Shown here: piece by piece, positions 26,116 through 33,998 of the stretch | Position numbering within the stretch: position 1 is the stretch's first letter | Layout of the letters: each line of letters begins with the position of its first letter | Source of the DNA: Candidatus Poribacteria bacterium | Lineage (GTDB): Bacteria > Poribacteria > WGA-4E > WGA-3G | DNA length: 62,610 nt | Direction of reading: 5' to 3' | NCBI GenBank assembly: GCA_021295715.1 | Contig: JAGWBV010000021.1 | Coordinates: 1 to 62,610, forward strand | Notes under the pieces: generated by a model | What the model was told of the DNA's origin: nothing | What the model saw: only the letters and a program-made list of their open reading frames with translations | Databases searched by the model: none | Program-made: the position numbers and the translations under genes

Positions 26116-27603
26116 TTAGAGGATGTATCTGCTCAGGTCCTGATCTTTGACAATTTCCGACAATTCCGCTCTGACATACGCCGCATCAATAGTAATCTCA
26201 TTTTTTTCGAGGTTAGGCGCGTCAAAAAAGAGGTTCTCGAAGAGTTTTTCCATGATAGTGTGCAGACGGCGTGCACCGATATCCTCAACTGACTCGTTAA
26301 CTTGGAAGGCAAGCGCAGCGATCTCATCAATCGCATCATCGGTAATAGTCGCCTCAATACCTTCAGTACTTAGCAACGCAACATACTGTTTAACCAACGC
26401 GTTCTTCGGTTCCGTCAGAATAGATTTAAAGTCCTCCTTATTCAGACTCTTTAATTCGACTCGGATCGGAAACCTACCTTGTAGTTCCGGAATGAGGTCA
26501 GATGGGCTTGAAACGTGGAATGCACCGGCGGCGATAAACAGGATGTGATGCGTCCGGACCGCCCCGTATTTCGAGGTCACCGTGCTACCTTCGATAATAG
26601 GAAGGATATCCCGTTGCACACCTTCACGCGAAATGTCAGGTCCATGCCGAGATTCCCTGCCCGCAATCTTATCAATCTCGTCCAAAAAAACGATACCGGA
26701 ATCTTCAACCCGTTGGATCGCTTCGGTGATGACGGCATCCATATCAATAAGTTTTTCAGATTCTTCCTGCATCAAGAGAATTCGCGCTTCAGAGACTGGA
26801 ACTCTCCGTTTCTTCGTCTGATTCGGTAGGATGTTACTGAACATATCCTTGAAATTGATGTCCATCTCCTCAATACCGCCGGGCGAGAAGATTTCTACAA
26901 AGGGCATGTTCTGATGCTTCACATTGATTTCAACCGGTTTCTCCTCAAGTCTACCTTCTCGTAGCCACTCCCTAAATTTCTCTCTCGTTTTCAGATAACG
27001 TTCGCGCTCTTTCTCTCTGGCTTCCTCAGCTTCAACATCTACGTCGGGACCCAGGTCAAATGGGAGTTGCAGGACACCGTCATCCTCTTCCTCTGGCTCC
27101 TCAAGTGCATCATCTTCTTGTAAACGCGGCCGTCGTTGGAGAGAACGCGGAACTGGAAAAATGCAATCAAGCAGTCGTTCTTCAGTCGATTCCCGTGCTT
27201 TTTCTTCTACCGCCTCCGTTTGCTCGGCTTTGACACGGCTAATGGCTGTTTCAGTCAGGTCGCGGATCATGGATTCAACATCTCGACCCACGTAACCGAT
27301 TTCGGTATACTTTGATGCCTCTACTTTGATGAAAGGCGCGTCAACAAGGCGCGCCAACCTGCGTGCAATTTCGGTTTTTCCCACGCCTGTTGAACCGATC
27401 ATAATTATGTTTTTTGGCGACACTTCGTCCTGCATATCTTCTGCGAGCATCTGCCGCCGCGCACGGTTGCGAAGCGCGATGGCAACACAACGTTTCGCTT
27501 CAAACTGTCCAACGATATACTTATCTAATTCCTCGACAATCTGCCGAGGTGTAAGAGATGCTGCTAAAGTGTTCTCCTCGCGTTTTACTTTTGGTCTGTC
27601 CAA
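26116..27603 (-). CDS. hslU: ATP-dependent protease ATPase subunit HslU
   Basis: 495 residues of the AAA+ unfoldase that feeds substrates to HslV. Walker A GSTGVGKT is at 70-77 and Walker B FLDEIDKI is in the second half. The C-terminal LSRYIL tail is the type that docks into HslV. It is longer than the usual 440-460 residues because of an acidic [13 protein letters not shown] segment in the intermediate domain. The start is a TTG at 27603, seven bases after GGAGG; no better ATG is available. It follows hslV on the same strand with a strong hairpin between them. Confidence 0.95.
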   Translation of the reverse strand: MDRPKVKREENTLAASLTPRQIVEELDKYIVGQFEAKRCVAIALRNRARRQMLAEDMQDEVSPKNIIMIGSTGVGKTEIARRLARLVDAPFIKVEASKYTEIGYVGRDVESMIRDLTETAISRVKAEQTEAVEEKARESTEERLLDCIFPVPRSLQRRPRLQEDDALEEPEEEDDGVLQLPFDLGPDVDVEAEEAREKERERYLKTREKFREWLREGRLEEKPVEINVKHQNMPFVEIFSPGGIEEMDINFKDMFSNILPNQTKKRRVPVSEARILLMQEESEKLIDMDAVITEAIQRVEDSGIVFLDEIDKIAGRESRHGPDISREGVQRDILPIIEGSTVTSKYGAVRTHHILFIAAGAFHVSSPSDLIPELQGRFPIRVELKSLNKEDFKSILTEPKNALVKQYVALLSTEGIEATITDDAIDEIAALAFQVNESVEDIGARRLHTIMEKLFENLFFDAPNLEKNEITIDAAYVRAELSEIVKDQDLSRYIL

Positions 27604-27716
27604 AGGTAAACCTCCGTAGAATTAACAATCCTATCGCCGTCTCATAACCGTTTTGTTTGGATAAAGCCCGGTATTTCTCCCGACAACCGTTTATTATGAG
27701 AGGGGCATCCATAATT

Positions 27717-27746
27717 AATGCGATGCTACTCGAATAGCATCGCATT
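27717..27746. terminator. Perfect 12-bp hairpin between hslV and hslU
   Basis: AATGCGATGCTA (27717-27728) pairs with TAGCATCGCATT (27735-27746) around a 6-nt loop. It may attenuate hslU relative to hslV or stabilise the hslV mRNA end. No T-run follows. A second inverted pair, TCTCATAA and TTATGAGA, brackets about 50 bp nearer to hslU. Confidence 0.5.
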
Positions 27747-27759
27747 AGGCATTTTAAGT

Positions 27760-28290
27760 CTATATCGTATCAATTTCAATTTTTCCATTCGTGTAAATAC
27801 AGATTTCACTCGTCAGTTGAAGTGATTCTGAAATAATCTCTTTGGCAGTCAAGTCTGAGTATTTAAGGAGTGCCTTTGCTGCCGCCAAGGCAATGGAGCC
27901 ACCGGAACCGATTGCCAGAACATCGTCGTCAGGCGAAATTACATCACCGCTCCCAGAAATGAGGTAACTATCGTCGATATCCGCGGCGATTAATAGGGCG
28001 TCTACCTGTCTCAAAACCCTATCGCTACGCCATTCCCGCGCAAGTTCCACCGCTGATTTCTGAAGGTTTCCACGATACTGTTCCAGTTTCTTCTCCAAAT
28101 TCTCATAGAGGGTGATCGCATCCGAGGCGGAACCCGCGAAACCGATCAGCACCTTGTCGTTATGAATTTTGCGTACTTTGCGGGCACCGTGTTTAATCGC
28201 TGTATCCCCTAAAGTGACTTGACCATCACCACCGATCGCAACCTCACCATCACGGCGAACCGCTAAAATCGTTGTTGAACGAATACGCAT
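27760..28290 (-). CDS. hslV: ATP-dependent protease peptidase subunit HslV
   Basis: 176 residues of the proteasome-like N-terminal nucleophile hydrolase. Start MRIRSTTILAVRRDG; the nucleophile is Thr6 (first Thr of TTILAV), which needs removal of five residues. Other marks are GDGQVTLGDTAIKHGARKVRK, LIGFAGSASDA and ISGSGDVISPDDDVLAIGSGG. The longer start at 28323 (MDAQSRSNKLK) would translate a degenerate F1 repeat and is rejected. The gene opens the hslVU operon. Confidence 0.95.
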   Translation of the reverse strand: MRIRSTTILAVRRDGEVAIGGDGQVTLGDTAIKHGARKVRKIHNDKVLIGFAGSASDAITLYENLEKKLEQYRGNLQKSAVELAREWRSDRVLRQVDALLIAADIDDSYLISGSGDVISPDDDVLAIGSGGSIALAAAKALLKYSDLTAKEIISESLQLTSEICIYTNGKIEIDTI

Positions 28291-28340
28291 TTTTAATTTA
28301 TTACTCCTGGACTGCGCGTCCACTTCGTTCGGCGCAGGTT
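28291..28340 (-). repeat. Degenerate, shortened F1 repeat upstream of hslV
   Basis: The hairpin TGCGC-CGAACGAAGTGGAC-GCGCA is joined directly to a worn tail, AGGAGTAATAAATTAAAA, that ends at the hslV ATG. The middle section is missing. It is another paired stem with different bases. Confidence 0.65.
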
Positions 28341-28419
28341 TTTGATGATCCTATGCATTATTCTTAAAATAGAACGGTAACGCGTTGATGAAATGAACCG
28401 ACATCTTATCAACCCGCAC

Positions 28420-29151
28420 CTATTGCCAAACATGAAACAGAAGGAAGCTGAAGAACTGCAGGGCTCCCATAAAGATCCCACACCGTATCCCAGCGACACC
28501 CGCGTGTTGTTCTCTCGGAAAACCACCCGCTACCCCGAAAAAGTAAGGGCACAGCAGGAAAGTCACCAAAAAAGAAACCGGCACAAAAACCGGTACAGAT
28601 GCAATCTCTGGCATCCGATCCACCTGTGTTGCATTCCACAGCCACAAATGCGATTCCCCCAGCGCGTAAATAATGTTACTTCCTACCGCCGCACCGATGC
28701 CAGTGACAACCGCCGCCAGCATCGCAGTTCCCATAAAACCAATTCTCGGATTACCAACCCCAGACGTGAAATAGGTTTGGAAAATCGTTGTAAGTCGCTG
28801 ATAGCAGTAGCCTGCCAGCGTCGCAAACACTATCCAATTCAGGATTATTCCAATCGGGGTCGTTAGATTCGCCAGAAAGTCTGGACGTAGGTAAAAAACC
28901 AAACCCGCTTGTCGCGAGAACAGCCAGTCCATCGGCACGTATGTCAACGCCGTCGCAATCCCAAAAATGGAACTATTTAAAAGGAACGAGGCATCTTCGT
29001 CATTCTGCCAAATACAATAAACGCACAAGAAGACTGCAATTAGCACATTTGGATAAAGCATCCAAATAGTCCCGATGCGACTTGCCATTAAGAACGTTAA
29101 AAGCGTCGTCCCTGTTACAGCAAAAACCGCTTTGTCCGTTTTGATACCCAT
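28420..29151 (-). CDS. Integral membrane protein coupled to the ArsA-like ATPase
   Basis: 243 residues with about seven hydrophobic segments (for example FAVTGTTLLTFLMASRIG, SSIFGIATALTYVPMDW, IGFMGTAMLAAVVTGIGAAV, and a final GIFMGALQFFSFLLFHVW). I recognise no domain family. The ATG lies five bases after the stop of the ArsA-like gene, with GAGG overlapping that stop, so the two are translationally coupled. That makes it the best candidate partner of the ATPase. It has no arsenite-channel (ArsB) length or motifs. Confidence 0.75.
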   Translation of the reverse strand: MGIKTDKAVFAVTGTTLLTFLMASRIGTIWMLYPNVLIAVFLCVYCIWQNDEDASFLLNSSIFGIATALTYVPMDWLFSRQAGLVFYLRPDFLANLTTPIGIILNWIVFATLAGYCYQRLTTIFQTYFTSGVGNPRIGFMGTAMLAAVVTGIGAAVGSNIIYALGESHLWLWNATQVDRMPEIASVPVFVPVSFLVTFLLCPYFFGVAGGFPREQHAGVAGIRCGIFMGALQFFSFLLFHVWQ

Positions 29152-29156
29152 ATACC

Positions 29157-30350
29157 TCAGGTTCGATTCTCTCCTTCAAACTGAATCACGAGTTGGTCGC
29201 CGGTGAGTTTTGCACCAGTTGTTTTTTTGTTCGAGAGCGTCCGCGGCAACGCGATATGTTGCTTGAAGCCACCCACTGTCACAATTAACTCATCACCGTG
29301 TTTTGTCAATCCAATTTCCTCTTTGCTCAGAAACGGAAGACGCATAGACAACTGGTAGGCATCTGCCATTTTTTGGAATTGATACGGACGTTCTTCAGAG
29401 AACTGATCTGCGGGGTTAATCCCAGAATAGAGCGTGTCCGCCAATCGATGCAGTCCCTGTTCCCCTACAATTTCTTCCGTGAAGAGGTTCACCTTCCAAA
29501 TCGGGACATCCGAAAAATAGTCCGTCGCCTCCTCAATATAGTGCTGTTGTGACTGCTTCCAAGCCTCAAAGTATGCCAAATCAACATCATCAGGAAAGAT
29601 GCGGTTGATAATCACAGCGTCAATACACAACCCGTAGAGGCAAAAATACATAAATGCCCGCTGGGTCTCTTTGATAACGATTTTTTCCGGATTCGTCACT
29701 AAGCGGACCGTCGTAATTTTCGGATCTGTCAGGACCCCATCAATCCCTTCCAATTTATCGAATAAATCTTGAATATTCTGAAAATAATTATCTCGTGGAA
29801 TCGGGACGGAACTCACCCGTTCGATGACCGGACCCGCAACTCTCGCAAGATTACGTTCCAATTTGAAAATGTGGCTCATGTACCACTCCAGCGTCGTCGG
29901 GATACTTACAAACCGAAGCGACTCACCGGTCGGGGCGCAATCAAGGATAATCACATCATAACTTTTTTCGCGAACATATTGATTGATGTACAGAAGCGCG
30001 CAAATTTCCTCCATTCCCGGAAATACCGCTATTTCCTCTGCGACGAGGCTGTCAAGTCCAGAACGATTCAACAACGAACGGATATAGCCATATACATCGT
30101 TCCAGTATTCAACAATTGCTTCTTGGACGTTAATTTCTTGTATCCAGAGGTTCTCTCTGATTTGGATCTGTCTCTCTTCGCTTTGGTGAACAAGTTTTTC
30201 ATGGTTATCAAAAGCATCTCGGAGTGAATGCGCCACGTCAAGCGAAATGACAATCGTTCTGTAACCGAGTTCTGCGAGTTTGATACCCGTAGCCGCGGCA
30301 ATCGTTGTTTTACCGACACCCCCTTTACCTGTGTAAAGAATAATTCGCAT
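29157..30350 (-). CDS. ArsA/TRC40-type ATPase with C-terminal HSP20-like domain
   Basis: 397 residues of the anion-pump/Get3-like SIMIBI ATPases. The P-loop GKGGVGKTT is at 8-16, switch I is DVAHSL (38-43; usually DPAHSL) and switch II is DCAPTGESLRFVSIP (usually DTAPTGHTLR). The last 50 residues (VGGFKQHIALPRTL...GDQLVIQFEG) fit the HSP20-like domain that ends many bacterial ArsA homologues. The start is the ATG at 30350 with AGGAAA upstream; a longer ORF has no support. No ars genes are nearby, so arsenic export is unlikely and protein or lipid targeting is an open possibility. Confidence 0.85.
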   Translation of the reverse strand: MRIILYTGKGGVGKTTIAAATGIKLAELGYRTIVISLDVAHSLRDAFDNHEKLVHQSEERQIQIRENLWIQEINVQEAIVEYWNDVYGYIRSLLNRSGLDSLVAEEIAVFPGMEEICALLYINQYVREKSYDVIILDCAPTGESLRFVSIPTTLEWYMSHIFKLERNLARVAGPVIERVSSVPIPRDNYFQNIQDLFDKLEGIDGVLTDPKITTVRLVTNPEKIVIKETQRAFMYFCLYGLCIDAVIINRIFPDDVDLAYFEAWKQSQQHYIEEATDYFSDVPIWKVNLFTEEIVGEQGLHRLADTLYSGINPADQFSEERPYQFQKMADAYQLSMRLPFLSKEEIGLTKHGDELIVTVGGFKQHIALPRTLSNKKTTGAKLTGDQLVIQFEGENRT

Positions 30351-30404
30351 TATTTTTGATTTCCTATATCTTATTGTTAGTTTATCCAGAGGTATATTGT
30401 ATAT

Positions 30405-30434
30405 AGTATACCATAAAAAAGAGGGAATATGCAA
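30405..30434 (-). promoter_or_regulatory. Promoter of the ArsA-membrane protein operon, with palindrome
   Basis: On the minus strand TTGCAT (30429-30434), 18-bp spacer, TATACT (30405-30410). The -10 lies in an inverted repeat GGTATA...TATACC (30391-30412) that could be an operator. Confidence 0.6.
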
Positions 30435-30787
30435 AATAGAATAACGCGTTTTCCCAAGTAAATTGGGGATTTATTGATTGATCTGACCTATTACAATTAT
30501 AATATAATACGTCTATATGACTATTCGCGGTTCAAACCTCAATTTTTACTTAATTCATATCTTAAATTGACAGTAAAATAAACAATTTTTGCTGCAGCGT
30601 GTCAAAGTAATTCTAAATCCACCATGGTGTGTAGGTTATGGGCTTTACTATGAAAACTGAGGTTTGGGCATCTCGTACAAATTAGCCACATTCGGATTGT
30701 ATACTGCTCCAGCGGAACGGTATGTGAATAACCAAGTTAATTTCGTATTGTGCCAAAAACTTTACACACTTCAGAATTGTAAAAAAT
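30435..30787. other. AT-rich gene-free stretch upstream of rplM
   Basis: No ORF of coding character. AT-rich, with no copy of the F1-F5 repeats recognised. It separates the divergent arsA and rplM promoters. Confidence 0.5.
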
Positions 30788-30817
30788 TTGACAAACATTC
30801 TCTTTATATGGTATAAT
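30788..30817 (+). promoter_or_regulatory. Strong promoter of rplM-rpsI
   Basis: TTGACA (30788-30793), 18-bp spacer, TATAAT (30812-30817). The predicted start near 30824 gives a leader of about 130 nt. Confidence 0.8.
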
Positions 30818-30829
30818 ATTACGCGGTTG

Positions 30830-30876
30830 TGTTCGCAATTATGAAAATACCTTTCTGAGAAAGGCACACCCGAACA
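30830..30876 (+). promoter_or_regulatory. Structured leader of rplM, possible autoregulatory site
   Basis: An outer stem TGTTCG (30830-30835)/CGAACA (30871-30876) encloses a hairpin CCTTTC-TGA-GAAAGG (30850-30864). Ribosomal protein operons are often controlled by such leader structures; binding of L13 here is inference only. Confidence 0.4.
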
Positions 30877-30954
30877 AGAAACTACAAAAACAGTGTAAAG
30901 CAAAGCCAAATTTAACCACGTATCGGCTAAATTCGGTTGAAGGGACAGGAAATC

Positions 30955-31392
30955 ATGGTACTCAAAACGAAAACCTATTTTCCGAAAACGGAAAAAGATA
31001 TTAGATGGTATGTGGTGGACGCTGATGGACAGGTGCTCGGGCGTTTAGCATCCCGGATCGCACAGGTACTACGCGGAAAGAATGACCCGCGGTATACACC
31101 CCACGCCGATTTAGGTTTTCGCGTTGCTGTTGTGAATGCGGAAAAAGTGGTCGTCACAGGCGATAAAAGGGAACAGAAAACCTATTTTAGGCATAGCGGC
31201 TACCCCGGCGGCGATAAATATCGAACCTTCGATGAACAGATGGCTCGTAAACCAGAGGTAATTATCACCAACGCTGTTAAGGGGATGCTCCCAAAAAATC
31301 ACCTCGGTCGACAACTGATGAAGGGACTCAGAGTTTACACCGGACCGACACACCCGCACCAAGCTCAGGAACCGGAAGTCTTAACACTTTAA
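30955..31392 (+). CDS. rplM: 50S ribosomal protein L13
   Basis: 145 residues, the normal length. Contains WYVVDADGQVLGRLASRIA, GDKREQKTYFRHSGYPGG and the signature VKGMLPKNHLGRQLMKGLRVY. The start is the ATG at 30955 behind AGGGACAGGA; a TTG at 30937 is less likely. First gene of the rplM-rpsI transcript, the arrangement usual in bacteria. Confidence 0.97.
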   Translation: MVLKTKTYFPKTEKDIRWYVVDADGQVLGRLASRIAQVLRGKNDPRYTPHADLGFRVAVVNAEKVVVTGDKREQKTYFRHSGYPGGDKYRTFDEQMARKPEVIITNAVKGMLPKNHLGRQLMKGLRVYTGPTHPHQAQEPEVLTL

Positions 31393-31452
31393 GCTAAGTT
31401 GAGGAGTCGTCAACGCAAGAGACTCTTACCAACTACGGAGAGTACGAATAGT

Positions 31453-31848
31453 ATGGCTATTGAACAATTCTGGGGAACCGGCAGACGCAAAACCTCGGTC
31501 GCGCGTGTCCGGATCATTCCCGGTGGTGAAGCCGGGGTTACCGTTAACAAAAAACCGATTCAAGAGTACTTTGAACGCGCAGACCACTGGCAGGCAGCAC
31601 AACGCCCCATTGAGCATGTTGAGAAAATGGGCGAATACGCCATCCACGTCAACGTAAAAGGCGGTGGAAAGACTGGACAGTCCGGCGCAATCTCACACGG
31701 ACTCGCACGCGCACTCGTCAAAGCGGATGAATCCTTAAAGCCTTCATTGAAAAAGGCAGGATTTTTAACGCGCGATTCGAGAATGGTCGAACGGAAGAAG
31801 TACGGACAGAAAGGCGCACGGGCACGCTTCCAATTCTCCAAGCGTTAG
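31453..31848 (+). CDS. rpsI: 30S ribosomal protein S9
   Basis: 131 residues. GTGRRKTSVARVRIIPGG at the N-terminus, SGAISHGLARAL in the middle and the basic tail KKYGQKGARARFQFSKR that reaches the P-site. The ATG at 31453 follows GGAGAG; the earlier in-frame start at 31399 is not supported. It lies 60 bp after rplM on the same transcript. Confidence 0.97.
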   Translation: MAIEQFWGTGRRKTSVARVRIIPGGEAGVTVNKKPIQEYFERADHWQAAQRPIEHVEKMGEYAIHVNVKGGGKTGQSGAISHGLARALVKADESLKPSLKKAGFLTRDSRMVERKKYGQKGARARFQFSKR

Positions 31849-31889
31849 AATTGTTGAGTTCTTCGGACATTTACAACGTTTAACGCAAG

Positions 31890-31940
31890 TCTCCATCTCT
31901 CGCTGGCAGGGTTTCAATCCTCTTTGGAAACCCCTTCTGG
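31890..31940. repeat. Degenerate F3-like hairpin after rpsI
   Basis: CTCGCTGGCAGGGTTTC, a short spacer, then GGAAACCCC. The GGTTTC/GGAAACC stem may serve as the end of the rplM-rpsI transcript. It shares the CTCGCTGGC lead-in with F3 units. Confidence 0.5.
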
Positions 31941-32088
31941 AGTGCCACACGTGTATTCCTTCTCCGCCAGCAACAGCGTACCGTTTAATCATCAGTTTTA
32001 CTATAATGTTAAAAGGGCGCGTAGGCTATAAAACAAACGCGGACAGGCATCGCGCCTACAAGCGTTTGTGAGTATCAAGAGGTTTCGC

Positions 32089-33369
32089 ATGTCAAACATT
32101 GTCATCTTAGGCGCACAGTGGGGCGATGAAAGTAAAGGGAAATTGACCGATGTTTTTGCCGCAGATGCGGATATTGTCGCTCGCTATCAAGGCGGCGATA
32201 ACGCAGGGCATACCATCGTTCTCGGAGAAAAAACGTTTATTCTCCACTTGATTCCATCTGGTATCCTGCGTCCCGATACTGTCAACGTTATCGGCAACGG
32301 TGTCGTCATTAATTTGGAAACACTTTTCGGTGAGATTGATCGGCTACAGGCACAGGATATTGAAGTCAGTAGCGATAACCTGAAAATCAGCGATCGCGCA
32401 CATCTTATCATGCCATACCACAAGGTCGTTGAACAGTGGGAACAGATGGGGAGTGCAACCAAAATCGGAACTACCTCGCGTGGTATCGGTCCCACTTACT
32501 CCGATAAGATGAACCGACATGCTGGTATTCGCGTTGGCGACCTCCTTGAATTTGACCAGTTCCAAAAGAAGTTGGATTACAACCTCGAAGCCAAAGCAGA
32601 CGCACTCCAAATAGGTGGACCCGAACGACACGTCCTGCTCGAAACTTATCACAGTTACGCACAGCGGATCGCACCCTATGTGACAGATACTGTCGCTTTC
32701 ATGCACGACGCGCTCGCTTCCGAGAAACGGATCCTCTTTGAGGGCGCACAGGGGACTATGCTCGATATAGATTTCGGGACCTATCCCTACGTTACCTCTT
32801 CTAACTGCACCGCCGGTGCCGCTTGTACCGGACTCGGTATAGGACCGAAAGCAATTGAGGAGATACTCGGTGTTTCCAAAGCCTACGTCACACGCGTCGG
32901 CGGCGGTCCATTCCCCACCGAGATGCCTCCTGACTTAGATGAGAAAATTCGGGAAATCGGCAAAGAGTATGGTGCCACGACGCGCCGTCCAAGACGCTGC
33001 GGCTGGTTAGACCTCGTCGCACTCCGATATGCCGCACAAATTAACGGATTAACTGCTATTGCGATGACAAAATTGGATGTATTTGATACCCTCGACGATC
33101 TCCAGGTCTGTGTCGCCTATCGGTACAAAGGTAAACAAACAACGGCTTTCCCAAGTAGTCTGCAGGTCTTGGAGGAATGCGAACCCGTCTACGAAACATT
33201 ACCCGGATGGCAGCAATCCTTGACCGAAGCACGCACCGCCGAGGACATTCCGCAGCGCACTAAAGATTACATCGCATATGTCGCAGATTATCTTGACGTG
33301 CCAATTCCAATTATCTCCGTCGGACCCGACAGAGATCAGATCGTGCAACTCGGACGTTCCCTTTGGTAA
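32089..33369 (+). CDS. purA: Adenylosuccinate synthetase
   Basis: 426 residues, normal length; makes adenylosuccinate from IMP, aspartate and GTP in AMP synthesis. QWGDESKGKLTDVFA (the GDEGKGK loop, with Ser in place of Gly), QGGDNAGHTIV, GTTSRGIGPTYSDKMNR, FEGAQGTMLDIDFGTYPYVTSS and TRRPRRCGWLDLVALRYA are all present. The ATG at 32089 follows AGAGGT; an earlier start at 32068 would add MSIKRFR. Single gene, not linked to other pur genes here. Confidence 0.97.
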   Translation: MSNIVILGAQWGDESKGKLTDVFAADADIVARYQGGDNAGHTIVLGEKTFILHLIPSGILRPDTVNVIGNGVVINLETLFGEIDRLQAQDIEVSSDNLKISDRAHLIMPYHKVVEQWEQMGSATKIGTTSRGIGPTYSDKMNRHAGIRVGDLLEFDQFQKKLDYNLEAKADALQIGGPERHVLLETYHSYAQRIAPYVTDTVAFMHDALASEKRILFEGAQGTMLDIDFGTYPYVTSSNCTAGAACTGLGIGPKAIEEILGVSKAYVTRVGGGPFPTEMPPDLDEKIREIGKEYGATTRRPRRCGWLDLVALRYAAQINGLTAIAMTKLDVFDTLDDLQVCVAYRYKGKQTTAFPSSLQVLEECEPVYETLPGWQQSLTEARTAEDIPQRTKDYIAYVADYLDVPIPIISVGPDRDQIVQLGRSLW

Positions 33370-33396
33370 TTGACACACTCCCTACGGCTAAATAAT

Positions 33397-33530
33397 ACAA
33401 GTTGCTACTAACAAGTTTTGAAGGTTCAAAGAGATTTGTCACGCATTTTCCTCACTCCAGATGGGTGATATTGCTTCGCAGTGAGAATAGAAAAGGCTTG
33501 GGTGTTTCCCCGCGTATTTCTTTAACATCT
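33397..33530. repeat. Repeat block related to 16810-16960
   Basis: CAAGTTGCTACTAACAAGTT and TTTTCCTCACTCC match the block at 16810, and GGCTTGGGTGTTTCCCCGCG is F5-like. It lies between purA and the tRNA promoter. Confidence 0.65.
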
Positions 33531-33567
33531 GCATGGAATAAGTGGTCTAAAATTTCTGAATTTTAAT

Positions 33568-33596
33568 TTGACATCCGCCTTAAAGTATGGTATTAT
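33568..33596 (+). promoter_or_regulatory. Promoter of the tRNA-Lys/tRNA-Glu unit
   Basis: TTGACA (33568-33573), 17-bp spacer, TATTAT (33591-33596), about 17 bp before the tRNA-Lys 5' end. Confidence 0.8.
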
Positions 33597-33612
33597 TAAA
33601 TGTTGTGAGTTT

Positions 33613-33685
33613 GAGCCGTTAGCTCAGCTGGTAGAGCATCTGACTTTTAATCAGGTGGTCACAGGTTCGATCCCTGTACGGCTCA
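33613..33685 (+). tRNA. tRNA-Lys (TTT anticodon)
   Basis: Acceptor GAGCCGT/ACGGCTC, D-arm GCTC...GAGC, anticodon loop CTTTTAA, T-arm ACAGG-TTCGATC-CCTGT and discriminator A are all in place. CCA is not encoded. Confidence 0.96.
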
Positions 33686-33703
33686 CATATGTACGGCTCA
33701 CAT
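33675..33703. repeat. 14-bp direct repeat of the tRNA-Lys 3' end
   Basis: TGTACGGCTCACAT at 33675-33688 is repeated exactly at 33690-33703. It duplicates the end of tRNA-Lys, as att-like scars or slippage would. Confidence 0.7.
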
Positions 33704-33709
33704 TCTTCC

Positions 33710-33784
33710 GCCCCCGTCGTCTAGCCTGGCCAAGGACACCGCCCTTTCACGGCGGCGACACGAGTTCAAATCTCGTCGGGGGTA
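33710..33784 (+). tRNA. tRNA-Glu (TTC anticodon)
   Basis: Acceptor GCCCCCG/CGGGGGT (one G-T pair), D-arm with GTCT and AGGAC, anticodon stem CCGCC/GGCGG with loop CTTTCAC, T-loop TTCAAAT, discriminator A. Confidence 0.95.
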
Positions 33785-33818
33785 TCTCACTCAAAGCAAA
33801 CGCAAAAATAGTTCCTTT

Positions 33819-33859
33819 AAAAGACAAGCCTCTGTTGCCAGGGGGCTTGTCTTTTTGTT
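33819..33859 (+). terminator. Intrinsic terminator of the tRNA unit
   Basis: AAAAGACAAGCC (33819-33830) pairs with GGCTTGTCTTTT (33844-33855) and is followed by further T residues. A classic rho-independent terminator. Confidence 0.9.
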
Positions 33860-33926
33860 ACCAAACTCAGACTGAATTCTTTTCTGTTCTATGCTACAAT
33901 CTTTTTATAGGACTTCTCCTCTCGCT

Positions 33927-33948
33927 GGCGAGGTTTCCTAACCTCGCC
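33927..33948. repeat. F3 hairpin
   Basis: GGCGAGGTT-TCCT-AACCTCGCC, perfect 9-bp stem preceded by CTCGCT. Differs from the 10569 copy at a compensated pair. Confidence 0.75.
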
Positions 33949-33998
33949 AACTATAAGGTATATAGGTTTTACTATGAAGAAGTCAAAGGAACTCTTAC

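Noticed and set aside
29157-30350. Arsenite efflux ATPase
   Set aside because: No ArsB, ArsR or ArsD nearby, a single ATPase domain and no visible arsenic-binding cysteine set; assigned only to the ArsA/TRC40 fold.
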